NCBI GenBank assembly: GCA_963837365.1
Contig: CAWIMW010000002.1
Location: 310,001 to 374,000 of the forward strand
Length of the DNA stretch: 64,000 bases
Reading direction: 5' to 3'
Source of the DNA: CAWBXL01 sp963837365
GTDB taxonomy: Bacteria; Acidobacteriota; Terriglobia; Terriglobales; Acidobacteriaceae
Shown: piece after piece, positions 54,692-63,352 of the stretch
How the letters are laid out: every line of letters starts with the position of its first letter
Position numbering within the stretch: position 1 is the first letter of the stretch
Program-made: the position numbers and the translations under genes
The notes under the pieces: model-generated
What the model was told of the DNA's origin: nothing
Seen by the model: the letters and a program-made list of their open reading frames with translations, nothing else
Database searches by the model: none

Positions 54692-55659
54692 GAGCAGACC
54701 TGTGCCGCAGCCAGGCGCAAGGGCTGCTTTGCCTGCTCGGCAGCAAAGGTTCTTTGCAGCCCCAAACGCAAATCGTGGTGGGGTTCCCAAGCAAGCAATT
54801 GGCTCGCGCGTGAAATATCGGAACGTAGGTGCATGCGGTCGACCGTGCGCACCCGGTGTTCATCACGCACAATGTGGATCTTTCTTCCACTCAACTCGCA
54901 TAAGATGTCCACCGCTTCCTGCACCGTCCATTCCCTTCCCGGCCCCAGATTCATGACCTGATGGATTTCCTGGCGCATAGCGTAAGGAATTGCCATGAGC
55001 ATGGCTTCCACCAGGTCTCCCACATAAAGGAAGTCGCGATAGGGATCAGTCCTGCCTAAATGCAGCGCCTCTGCCCCCTGAAGCAGTTGCCCGAGCACCT
55101 CCGGCACCACATGCGGATTGGTTTCACCCGGGCCGTAGAGATTGGAAAACCGCAAGGAGAGATGGCTGACTCTCATCTGCCGGGCGTATTGCTCGACGAC
55201 CTGCTCAGCCAGCCATTTGGATAGACCATAAATATCGGAGGGAGCGGGCGGGTCGGTTTCTGTGTGATAGGCATCGGTGGGGGCATACACTGCGACCGAG
55301 GAAGCAAACAATATGGCCTTCAATTGCCGAAGCTCTGCCGCCGCCAGCATGACATTGAGTGTCCCCTCGACATTCACCCGCAATGTTTCGGCCGGATGCA
55401 GGTCGCAATAAGGAATGTAGTGAAGCGCGGCCAAGTGGAAAATCGCGTCGGGGGCAAAGCGCAACAGTTCGTGGCGCAGTTTCTGCCCATCGGTGATGTC
55501 GCCCTCCACGGCGTCCACTTGCGCTTGCCACGGTAGCTCAACGCGGCCTTCACGGGTCAAGCAGTTGTCATAAACCAGAACATCATTGTTCAATCCGAGC
55601 AGGGCCGATACCAGGTGGGAGCCGGTAAAACCGGCGCCGCCGATCACTGCGATGCGCAT
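54688..55659 (-). CDS. NAD-dependent epimerase/dehydratase (SDR)
   Basis: 323 residues. IAVIGGAGFTGSHLVSALL is the G-x-x-G-x-x-G nucleotide loop, ILFASSVAVYAPTDAY and DIYGLSKWLAEQVVEQY give the S...YxxxK triad, and LRFSNLYGPGETNPHVVPEV the substrate loop. It belongs to the extended SDR group (UDP-sugar 4-epimerase/decarboxylase type). The substrate is not certain. GT4 gene follows with a 4-bp overlap. Confidence 0.88.
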   Translation of the reverse strand: MRIAVIGGAGFTGSHLVSALLGLNNDVLVYDNCLTREGRVELPWQAQVDAVEGDITDGQKLRHELLRFAPDAIFHLAALHYIPYCDLHPAETLRVNVEGTLNVMLAAAELRQLKAILFASSVAVYAPTDAYHTETDPPAPSDIYGLSKWLAEQVVEQYARQMRVSHLSLRFSNLYGPGETNPHVVPEVLGQLLQGAEALHLGRTDPYRDFLYVGDLVEAMLMAIPYAMRQEIHQVMNLGPGREWTVQEAVDILCELSGRKIHIVRDEHRVRTVDRMHLRSDISRASQLLAWEPHHDLRLGLQRTFAAEQAKQPLRLAAAQVCS

Positions 55660-55693
55660 GTTGATCTTTCCTTGCCGATCTTCGAGGTGGTGT

Positions 55694-58135
55694 TTATTTG
55701 CCGATTTTCCAGTGGGGGAACAACGTCATCTGTACAGAGGCGCTGAAATTGCTGTGGGCGGAGGAGGAAAGCACCGGGAAGCGCCACTGTTCATACTGCG
55801 TGCTGCCCGACAGTTGCAGGTCGGGCCGCAGTTGGATTTCTGCCTTCGCACCGATGTCATGCAGGTGTCCGCCGCCGATGTAGGCTTGGTCCACTTCCGC
55901 GTGGCGGTAGTTCAACTGCAACTTGCTGCGCGCAGACAGCCAGTAGGTGGCCCACGCCTGCCCTCCCCGGCCCTGCCGCCCTATCCAACTCGCCAGCAGG
56001 TTGCCCTCGTTGGTGTAGCCGGAGCGGTAGCGGCCGTTCCAGTACAGGAACCCGCCGGGCTTCTGGCCGGGAACATCGGTGTAAAGGCCCTCCAGGCGGA
56101 GATCGAGTTTGGGAAATTTGGGCAGGTGAGAAAAATACATGCCCATGCGCATCGAAGGCCGGGTCGAACCCAGCGGAGAAAACTCGTCATCGACCAGAGA
56201 ATCCGCGTACAAGGTCAGCCAGTGCCGCAAGTATGGAATCCGATAACTAAGGTCGAAGGTAGAGCGCCGGTCGCCGGGGTCTCGGGCGCTTCCGGGGGTG
56301 ACATTAAAGCTGGTAAAGGTGCGAAGGAAATTGTGCCAGGTGAAGGGCAGCCCCGGCCCGGCGAACAGCACGGTAAACCCCATGCCAAACTCAAAATTCG
56401 AAGTGGGACGAAAACTGATTTTGCTGCCGTGAATAAAAGGCTGACGGTTAATGTTGGGGCCAAACAAGGTCCCATCGGAAAAAATCCAATGTTGCCCGGA
56501 TAACCGCCCCAGGAAAAATTCCGCGCGCACGGGGCCAAGGACACGGGAGATCAACGGCAAGTGCACCGGAGAAACCTGGTCTATGCGGAACATGGGAATG
56601 GGCTCGGCGTTATCGCTGTATAAAAATGGCCCACTCTCTCCCGGCCCCAGCCACAGGCTTTGCTTGCCAAAACTGATCTGCACATTGTGGCAAGCAAACG
56701 CTACCGAGCCGCGGAGCAGGCGAAAGCGGTCGATGGGGCCAACTCCATTGGCCAGCGGCAGGGTCAGGTCTTGCTGCGCAGTAGCTTGCAGGACACCGGC
56801 AGGATCAGAAGGTACGCCCGGCGCATGCTGGTATTCTCCCTGGAGAAAAAATGCCAGCGGCCCGGCTCCTGCGTGTGCGCTGACTCCGGTAATGTTGTTC
56901 ACGCCTTCGGAATTAGGACGGCCATCATCATTAATGATGGTTTGCCCGAAATGGTAGCCGTCGTGGAGTGGCGTTCCAGAGATTGCGGTCACGCGCGAAT
57001 AAATGCTGTCAACCCGCACTTCCAGGTTCCGCCCCGCGCTTCGACTTGCGGTCTCAACAGAAAACTCATTCGCCAGCGCGTGGTAGAGAACCTCGGCATC
57101 GCTGCCCGGAAGGGCTTCGTAACGGATGCGTTCATCAGCGTCCTCAAGCAATCGGGCACACTCTATGCGCGTCCAGGGACGCATTCCGCTGTAGGCGGTG
57201 GTGATGTAGCCGAACGCCGCCAGCCGGTCGAGCGCCGCATACACCCAGCTGTCGAGCGGGACCGGAGGAGACCCCATATTTTCCGGGCTGCGCCGCTGTT
57301 CGCTTGAGCGGTCGAGCAACCCTCCCCATTCGGCGCCTCCCAACTGCGGATCATGATGGGCGCGGTAGATCTGGCGCCCCAGATACCAGCCCAGAGCACT
57401 GCCTACCACCACATCGGAAGGAAAATGTTTCTGTGCAGTCACCCGGGAAACGGTCACGCTTGCCGCTAAGCCGTAGACCAGAAACCGGGTAAATGGCTTG
57501 GGATACTCGTGCGCCAAGACGCCGGCAGCCGACCAGGCCAGCGCTGCGTGTTCGGAAGGAAACGACCCGCCTCCATGAAAGAAATCTCCCTGCCCGTTTC
57601 CTCGATCAGGACGCTGGCGCTGGCTAAGCCCCTTGAAAGCTAGCGTCACGGCAGTGCTGTTGAGCATGGCTTCGCTGCTCAGCAAGCCCGCTTCCTGCCA
57701 ATGCTCGTTCCCCGACAGTTTCCCTAGCAACAGCGAACCCCCGGTTGCGCCGACCAGGGAAAATACTCCCGCGTTCGAAACCTCGCGGCTTTTCCGCACT
57801 TGCTCTGGATGGTTCGGCACCTGGCGGCTGAGCCAGCTATCGCTGGCGATCAGTGCAGCAGTAAATGCGGTAAAAGGAATCAGGGTTTTTGCCCCTCCTC
57901 GTCGGAGGTCTTTGCCACTGGTCCAGAACGTTTGTTGATCGCGGGCCAGCCGAAACACAAAATGGCGCTCCTTGATATCCGGGCTTTTGTGGACGGAGGA
58001 ATCAGAAGGAGATACTGCTTCGGTTTGCGTATTTTGATGCTCCGCCTTCTGTGCATCCGCAGACACAACCAGGAGGCAAAGAAGCAACCCCAGCACCGTG
58101 TATTCGCGAAGAATCTTAGTTTTCTGTGCCTGCAT
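55694..58135 (-). CDS. PAP2 phosphatase fused to Wzi-type outer-membrane barrel
   Basis: 813 residues with a signal peptide (TVLGLLLCLLVVSADAQ). Residues about 90-250 form a PAP2 acid-phosphatase domain: KGLSQRQRPDRG, GGGSFPSEHAALAWS and SRVTAQKHFPSDVVVG, which carry the K-x6-RP, PS-x-H and S-R-x5-H-x3-D motifs. From about residue 290 (LDSWVYAALDRLAAFGY) the sequence is Wzi-like beta barrel (ISFGKQSLWLGPGESGPFLY). Wzi anchors or assembles capsule on the outer membrane; PAP2 may recycle undecaprenyl diphosphate or dephosphorylate a lipid (inference). It overlaps the methyltransferase by 20 bp. Confidence 0.88.
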   Translation of the reverse strand: MQAQKTKILREYTVLGLLLCLLVVSADAQKAEHQNTQTEAVSPSDSSVHKSPDIKERHFVFRLARDQQTFWTSGKDLRRGGAKTLIPFTAFTAALIASDSWLSRQVPNHPEQVRKSREVSNAGVFSLVGATGGSLLLGKLSGNEHWQEAGLLSSEAMLNSTAVTLAFKGLSQRQRPDRGNGQGDFFHGGGSFPSEHAALAWSAAGVLAHEYPKPFTRFLVYGLAASVTVSRVTAQKHFPSDVVVGSALGWYLGRQIYRAHHDPQLGGAEWGGLLDRSSEQRRSPENMGSPPVPLDSWVYAALDRLAAFGYITTAYSGMRPWTRIECARLLEDADERIRYEALPGSDAEVLYHALANEFSVETASRSAGRNLEVRVDSIYSRVTAISGTPLHDGYHFGQTIINDDGRPNSEGVNNITGVSAHAGAGPLAFFLQGEYQHAPGVPSDPAGVLQATAQQDLTLPLANGVGPIDRFRLLRGSVAFACHNVQISFGKQSLWLGPGESGPFLYSDNAEPIPMFRIDQVSPVHLPLISRVLGPVRAEFFLGRLSGQHWIFSDGTLFGPNINRQPFIHGSKISFRPTSNFEFGMGFTVLFAGPGLPFTWHNFLRTFTSFNVTPGSARDPGDRRSTFDLSYRIPYLRHWLTLYADSLVDDEFSPLGSTRPSMRMGMYFSHLPKFPKLDLRLEGLYTDVPGQKPGGFLYWNGRYRSGYTNEGNLLASWIGRQGRGGQAWATYWLSARSKLQLNYRHAEVDQAYIGGGHLHDIGAKAEIQLRPDLQLSGSTQYEQWRFPVLSSSAHSNFSASVQMTLFPHWKIGK

Positions 58136-59123
58136 GTTCCAACCAATGCGCCCATTCCCTGCCGGTTGTTCGTTCCCACAATGCCGCGGTCCAGCGCGGC
58201 CCCAGCCATTCTGAACCGTGGCGCTTGAGGCGGGCCGCGATCAACTCTGTCCGCCAGCCGGCAAGTTTTTCCGCGAAGATCGCAGCGACGGTTTCCACAC
58301 TCGGCATGGCTGGCAATGGGAAGTGGCCGGGTTCGCAGCTTCGCTTGGCCACGGCCCGGATGCTGGATTGGAAAAATGGGCCTTCCAGCGCTTCCAATTG
58401 AACGATTTGCAGGCCCGCCGCCTGTAAAATCCGTCCCAGGGTGGCGGGAGCGAATAAGTAAGGATGGGCCACATGCAGCATGCCCAGGCCCTGCCAGCTG
58501 CCCAGAACATTGGGGACCTCGATCAGCAGATATCCGCCCGGACGGACGCAGCGTGCCGCCAGCTGCAGCAGTTGAACAGGGTGGAGCGAGTGTTCCAATA
58601 CGTGAAACAACGCGGCGTGAGTATTATCGTTGTAATTGGCCGGCAGATTCTCGACCGTGCCTTGGATCACCTCGAGCCCCTTCCCGCGGCAGGCTTCGAC
58701 TTCCGCAGGGGAAATGTCCACACCGCGGACCTGGCTGCGCGGCAACTTGGCTTGTACCGCCATCAGGAACGCGCCTTCCCCCGGCCCGATCTCAAGCAGC
58801 CGGGTGCGTTCACCCAGAAAAGCAGCGTAGGCCTCGCACCGCCGTTGCGCGGTTTCGGCCACGATGCGGCCGCCCAAATGCCCGGCGTTGAAAGCAGCCC
58901 GCGCCGGATACAGCCGGTGATACCAGTGGCGGTAGAACTCCTCATAATCTTGTGCAGTGGGCCGCGGGTTGAGATAGATCAGCCCGCAGCGGCGGCACAT
59001 CACCGTACGCAGCCCCAAGCCATGCTGGTCCTGGGAAAACAAGTTCGCGGCATCGTATTGACTGCACAAGTTGCAATGGACCAGTTCGGGGCTCCAATGA
59101 AATGTTCCCGGCCAATTCATCAT
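58116..59123 (-). CDS. Class I methyltransferase with N-terminal zinc ribbon
   Basis: 335 residues. A Cys4 ribbon (CNLC at residues 18-21 and CRRC) precedes a Methyltransf-type core: LLEIGPGEGAFLMAVQ (motif I), VRGVDISPAEVEACRGKGLE and AALFHVLEHSLHPVQLLQ. The architecture is that of the enzyme at 49774-50766, possibly a tandem pair acting on the same sugar. It starts at the base after the AsnB stop, with no spacer. Confidence 0.87.
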   Translation of the reverse strand: MMNWPGTFHWSPELVHCNLCSQYDAANLFSQDQHGLGLRTVMCRRCGLIYLNPRPTAQDYEEFYRHWYHRLYPARAAFNAGHLGGRIVAETAQRRCEAYAAFLGERTRLLEIGPGEGAFLMAVQAKLPRSQVRGVDISPAEVEACRGKGLEVIQGTVENLPANYNDNTHAALFHVLEHSLHPVQLLQLAARCVRPGGYLLIEVPNVLGSWQGLGMLHVAHPYLFAPATLGRILQAAGLQIVQLEALEGPFFQSSIRAVAKRSCEPGHFPLPAMPSVETVAAIFAEKLAGWRTELIAARLKRHGSEWLGPRWTAALWERTTGREWAHWLEHAGTEN

Positions 59124-61082
59124 TCAGTTCAATGCCGGATAGGCAGTCTGCAACCACAGGCCGAGTGAAATGGGCAGCCAATAAGGCTGCTCCACCCGGT
59201 CTTTGCTGCGCACGATTTGTTGCAGCCTGGGCACATCGATGAACTGCTGCAAGACGGGGGAAGCACTCATCAAGTCCAGCGACTCGGCCAGCCAAAACTG
59301 TTCTTCCATGCCAAAACCAAGCTTCGAGCGGTTCCAGACAATCGCCTCCGGCAAGTCTCCAGCCATCGCCTGCCGCAAGATGTATTTGCTGTAGCCGCCA
59401 TGTAATTTCCAGTCTTCCGGGAGCGAGCAGGCGAATTCGACCAGGCGGTGGTCCAGAAACGGCACTCGCGTTTCGATCGACCAGTGCATGGCATTGCGGT
59501 CCAGGTGGCGTAGCAGTTGCGGCAAATTAAATTGCGTGATGTCGGCGACCAAGCGTCCGTTGAGGTCCAGCGCCCGCCACTGCTCGGTGAGTTGCTCATC
59601 ACGTTGGCGATATTGGTGCAGAAAATCTTCCCGCATGAGCGCAACCACTGGGTGGCGCAGCTTCTGCAATCGGTCTCGCAGCGAGGGGGGCAACTTGCGG
59701 AAGAATCCTTTGGCCGATGCGCGCAGAGCTGTAGGCCAATTCCAGGCGCGCGATTCCCGTATCCAAGCGCCCCACTGCCCGGAGGCCAGCATGCGGCTTA
59801 GGTGCAGAGGCAGATAGACCCGCTGATACCCGCCCAGCAACTCATCTCCCGCCTCTCCCGTCATCACGACTTTAATGCGGTCCTGCTCTCGCACCAGGCG
59901 CAGCAGGTTGAAAGCGGCGAAAATGGAGACGTTGTGGAAAGGTTGCTCCTGGCGCGCCACCATGGCCAACAGGTCCCGCTTGAAGTTTTCTGCCGATACC
60001 GGAATAAAACGGGCATCCACCGCACGCAGCCGTTGCAGAGCCGCACGCACTCGCGGAGATTCGTCGTAGGGATGGCCCTGCGGATATGCGTTGGTGTAAG
60101 TGCGCAGAACTTTGTAAGCAGAGCTTCCGTTCAGCGATGGCAGCACTTGGTCCGCCAGGGCCACAATGCTCGAAGAATCCAGGCCGCCGCTGAAAAAACT
60201 GGCCACGGGTACATCGCTGCGCAGCCGCAAGCGAATGGAGTCGTGCAAATGTTGCCGCAGGCTGGCCGCTGCCTGGGGTGCGTCCGAGGAAGTCGGCGTA
60301 ATATGCGCGCGCAGATCGTAATAGCGGACAATCTGCGGCAGTTCCCCCGGGCGGTAGGTCAGGAAGGTTCCCGGCATGAGCTGTTCAATGCCGGCAAAGA
60401 AGGTCTCGTGCGTGTGGTCCGCCAGACCATACAGGAGAAAGTCCCAAACCAGGGGCTGGTTGACCGGTTCACTGCCGCCGGTGGCGATGCGCAGCGGCCC
60501 AATTTCCGAGGCAAACCACAGCGTGCCTTCCCCGGTCCGGTGATAGTAAAGCTGCTTCTCTCCAAAACGGTCGCGGGCGCAAAACAATCGTCCCCGCAAG
60601 CGGTCCCATAATGCGAACGCCCACATGCCATTGCAATGATCGAGGCAGGACATTCCCCACTGCGCATAGGCGCGCAGTAGAACTTCAGTATCGGAGTGCG
60701 AAGTAAAACCGTGCCCGAGTGAAACCAGTTCCTCCCGCAATTCGCGGTAGTTGTAGATTTCGCCGTTGAAGACCAGCCAGTTGCCGTCCTGGTCGGACAT
60801 GGGCATGTGGCCGCTGGCGGTGAGATCAATGATCGCCAAACGCCGGGCACCCAAAGCAGTGGTTGCGCCTCCGGAGACCGCGGTGCGGATGTGTGGCAAG
60901 TCACCGCACTCTGCGATCGAGTCATCTCCCCGAAACGGGCGTGCTTTGCCGTCTGGGGTGAGCAACACAAAACCTTCGTCGTCCGGTCCGCGGTGACGCA
61001 GCCGGGAAGTCCCCTGCTCCAGCCAACGCAGTTCCCCAGCCGTCAGGGGGCGGGGTGCAACGCAACCGAAAAAGCCGCACAT
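59124..61082 (-). CDS. asnB: Asparagine synthase-type amidotransferase (AsnB)
   Basis: 652 residues from ATG 61082, chosen because the catalytic Cys must follow the initiator Met (MCGFFG; Cys2 is the glutaminase nucleophile). The longer in-frame opening (61178) reads through. Glutaminase: LRHRGPDDEG, ALGARRLAIIDL and NGEIYNYRELREEL. The synthetase domain has VASFFSGGLDSSSIVALADQ (PP-loop). In polysaccharide clusters these enzymes amidate sugar carboxylates, so uronamide formation is a likely role; free Asn synthesis is the other possibility. Confidence 0.92.
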   Translation of the reverse strand: MCGFFGCVAPRPLTAGELRWLEQGTSRLRHRGPDDEGFVLLTPDGKARPFRGDDSIAECGDLPHIRTAVSGGATTALGARRLAIIDLTASGHMPMSDQDGNWLVFNGEIYNYRELREELVSLGHGFTSHSDTEVLLRAYAQWGMSCLDHCNGMWAFALWDRLRGRLFCARDRFGEKQLYYHRTGEGTLWFASEIGPLRIATGGSEPVNQPLVWDFLLYGLADHTHETFFAGIEQLMPGTFLTYRPGELPQIVRYYDLRAHITPTSSDAPQAAASLRQHLHDSIRLRLRSDVPVASFFSGGLDSSSIVALADQVLPSLNGSSAYKVLRTYTNAYPQGHPYDESPRVRAALQRLRAVDARFIPVSAENFKRDLLAMVARQEQPFHNVSIFAAFNLLRLVREQDRIKVVMTGEAGDELLGGYQRVYLPLHLSRMLASGQWGAWIRESRAWNWPTALRASAKGFFRKLPPSLRDRLQKLRHPVVALMREDFLHQYRQRDEQLTEQWRALDLNGRLVADITQFNLPQLLRHLDRNAMHWSIETRVPFLDHRLVEFACSLPEDWKLHGGYSKYILRQAMAGDLPEAIVWNRSKLGFGMEEQFWLAESLDLMSASPVLQQFIDVPRLQQIVRSKDRVEQPYWLPISLGLWLQTAYPALN

Positions 61083-61117
61083 GATGGTCCGTATTTCCGC
61101 AGTAGAAGAGTCGCAGG

Positions 61118-62515
61118 CTATTGGCCGCGCACCATGGCAGGCAAGGTACGCCAAAGGATTTTCAAATCGAGCCACCACGACCAGTTGTCGATATAGTCGA
61201 GGTCCAGCTTCATCCAGCGCTCAAAGCTGAGGTCATTGCGCCCGCTTACCTGCCACAGACAGGTCAGGCCGGGACGCACGCTCAACCGGCGGCGCTGCCA
61301 GCTTTCATACTGCTCGACTTCATGGGGCAAAGGCGGTCGCGGCCCCACCATGCTCATGTGCCCAGCCAGTACGTTCCACAATTGGGGCAACTCATCGAGG
61401 CTCACGCGGCGCAAATGACGGCCCACCCAGGTCACCCGCGGATCATGGCGCATTTTGAAGACGGGCCCATCCATTTCGTTGCTGCCCTCAACCAAATTGC
61501 GCAATGCTTCCGCTCCATCCACCATGGTGCGGAACTTCAGCATGGTAAATAACCGGCCGTGCATGCCCACGCGCTGTTGCCGGAACAGCGTCGGCCCGGC
61601 AGAATTCAGCTTGATGAGCGCCGCCAGCAAGACCATGAGGGGCGAGAAAATGGTCAGCGCCAGCCCAGAGACCCCGATATCGAAGGTGCGTTTGAGAAAC
61701 GCGCGCGGTCCTTCCAACCGGCTTTGTTGGATCACCAGCAGCGGGGAGTGGGCAAACTCAGAAAGCTGCAGATATCCCGACATGCGCTCGACGGGATGCA
61801 GGTCGACCAGGGCCTGCACCCCAAGATTGCGGCAGCCTGCCAGCGCATCTTGCAGCACCTGCGGCGCGAGTTCTTCCACCACCAAGAACACTGCATCCAC
61901 GACATACCGCTGCAAGACAGCGCTCAGTTCCCTAATGTCGCCGAGCACATCCAGATCATCACTCGACAGACGTTTTGCTCCATCCTGCGGCCCAACCTGC
62001 AGATGTCCCAGCACGCGGATCCCCCAGTATTCCTGCGCTGCCAGGGCTTCACGGACTTCGCGGGCACGCATGCCGGTCCCGACAATCAGGAAATAGCGCA
62101 CGTTGTAGCCATGCCTGCGCAACTGGCGAAGCGCCAGCCGCAATCCCAGGCGGGAGACGCAAAGTGTCGCCAGAAGTAGCAGGAGAAACGTAAGCAACTC
62201 GCGGCGTGCGGGCAAGTCGTGGTGGGTAAGCCAGGCAGTCACCAGACGTCCGGATCCAGCCAGCGTCACCGCGCCCAAAATAAGCCACAGTTCTTCGCGT
62301 AATGCGTTGACGCGGAACGAGCGGTAAGCCCCCAGCCAATACATCGCCGCGAGCAACAGGCACGGGGCCACCACAAATTGCGGCGAGAACACCCATTCCC
62401 GCAGACGGTTTTGCGGGTCTGAAACTAGAGCGGCCGACAGATAGATCGCGACCGTGATGCACAGATCGAACGCCATCAGGAAACGCTCCAGCAATTTTGC
62501 CCGTTCACGCAGCAT
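61118..62515 (-). CDS. Polyprenyl-phosphate sugar-1-phosphate transferase (WcaJ/EpsE type)
   Basis: 465 residues. Four to five N-terminal membrane segments, a CoA-binding-like central domain (RYFLIVGTGMRAREVREAL), and a C-terminal phosphoglycosyltransferase: FKRTFDIGVSGLALTIFSPL, FRQQRVGMHGRLFTMLKFRT and RPGLTCLWQVSGRNDLSFER. It starts the repeat unit by linking a sugar phosphate to undecaprenyl phosphate at the inner membrane. Sugar unknown. A 35-bp gap separates it from AsnB. Confidence 0.93.
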   Translation of the reverse strand: MLRERAKLLERFLMAFDLCITVAIYLSAALVSDPQNRLREWVFSPQFVVAPCLLLAAMYWLGAYRSFRVNALREELWLILGAVTLAGSGRLVTAWLTHHDLPARRELLTFLLLLLATLCVSRLGLRLALRQLRRHGYNVRYFLIVGTGMRAREVREALAAQEYWGIRVLGHLQVGPQDGAKRLSSDDLDVLGDIRELSAVLQRYVVDAVFLVVEELAPQVLQDALAGCRNLGVQALVDLHPVERMSGYLQLSEFAHSPLLVIQQSRLEGPRAFLKRTFDIGVSGLALTIFSPLMVLLAALIKLNSAGPTLFRQQRVGMHGRLFTMLKFRTMVDGAEALRNLVEGSNEMDGPVFKMRHDPRVTWVGRHLRRVSLDELPQLWNVLAGHMSMVGPRPPLPHEVEQYESWQRRRLSVRPGLTCLWQVSGRNDLSFERWMKLDLDYIDNWSWWLDLKILWRTLPAMVRGQ

Positions 62516-62570
62516 GACAAGGGTTCGATCGAAAGTTGAGACTGGGCAGCGGGTGCAGCGAGGTCAAGGT

Positions 62571-63329
62571 TTAAGCCTGTCCCGCCCGGCCGCGCCGGGA
62601 ACGGATCTCCTCCAGGACCATGGGGAGAAAGCGGAGATCTTCGATGAGATAGCGCCGTCCCAAACGCCTGGGTTCCTGCAACATGCGCCAAGCCCATTCC
62701 ATGCCAGATTTCCGCACCAACACGGGAGCGCGACGGCGCCGTCCGGCAAGCACATCAAAAGAACCGCCAACCGGTAAGACTAGCCGGCAATTTAGCAGCG
62801 GGAAATTCTTCTGCAACCAGGTCTCCTGCCGGGGTGACCCCATGCCGACAAACAGAATGTCGGCCCGGGCCGCATTGATCGCATCAACCACCGGTTGGTC
62901 TTGCGGGAAATAACCATGGTGCCAGCCACAGATGGAAAGGCCGGCTATGTTGTGCTGCAAGGTCTCGCCCGTTTGGGAGCAAACTTCAGGCTGCGCCCCG
63001 AGCAGAAAACAGCGATATCCGCCGTGCGCCGCGCGCTGGCACAGGCCAAGCATCAGATCAATCCCCGTCACCCTCTCCGGTACCGGGCAGCCTGCCAGCC
63101 GCGACGACCACACCACCGGCATCCCGTCGGGAATGGCCAGGTCTGCCAACTGATAGGTCTCGCGGAATGCCGGGTCATGACGGTGTCGAATCAATTGGTC
63201 CACATTGGCGGAAAAAACACAGGCACGTAACGGGGGCTTTTGCAGGACTTCGTTTTCTAGCCAGTCAAGTGTCTCGAGGTACGTCATGCAACTCAACTTC
63301 AAACCGAACAAGTCCACCGTATTGGGCAT
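62571..63329 (-). CDS. WecG/TagA/CpsF-family glycosyltransferase
   Basis: About 252 residues from ATG 63329 (PNTVDLFGLKL); a longer opening overlaps the upstream Wzz-type gene. The family is shown by VFSANVDQLIRHRHD, LAIPDGMPVVWSSRL, RCFLLGAQPEVCSQ and ILFVGMGSPRQETWLQKNF, ending in WAWRMLQEPRRLGRRY. WecG/TagA enzymes add the second sugar, often ManNAc or ManNAcA, to a lipid-linked GlcNAc. That fits the WecB gene in the same locus. Confidence 0.92.
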   Translation of the reverse strand: MPNTVDLFGLKLSCMTYLETLDWLENEVLQKPPLRACVFSANVDQLIRHRHDPAFRETYQLADLAIPDGMPVVWSSRLAGCPVPERVTGIDLMLGLCQRAAHGGYRCFLLGAQPEVCSQTGETLQHNIAGLSICGWHHGYFPQDQPVVDAINAARADILFVGMGSPRQETWLQKNFPLLNCRLVLPVGGSFDVLAGRRRRAPVLVRKSGMEWAWRMLQEPRRLGRRYLIEDLRFLPMVLEEIRSRRGRAGQA

Positions 63330-63352
63330 GGGGAAAACCTTTAATGCCGGGC

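Noticed and set aside
55586..56503. Plus-strand frame of 305 codons opposite the PAP2-Wzi gene
   Set aside because: Antisense shadow; low-complexity composition.
59802..60611. Plus-strand frame of 269 codons opposite asnB
   Set aside because: Antisense shadow; the asnB motifs are on the minus strand.
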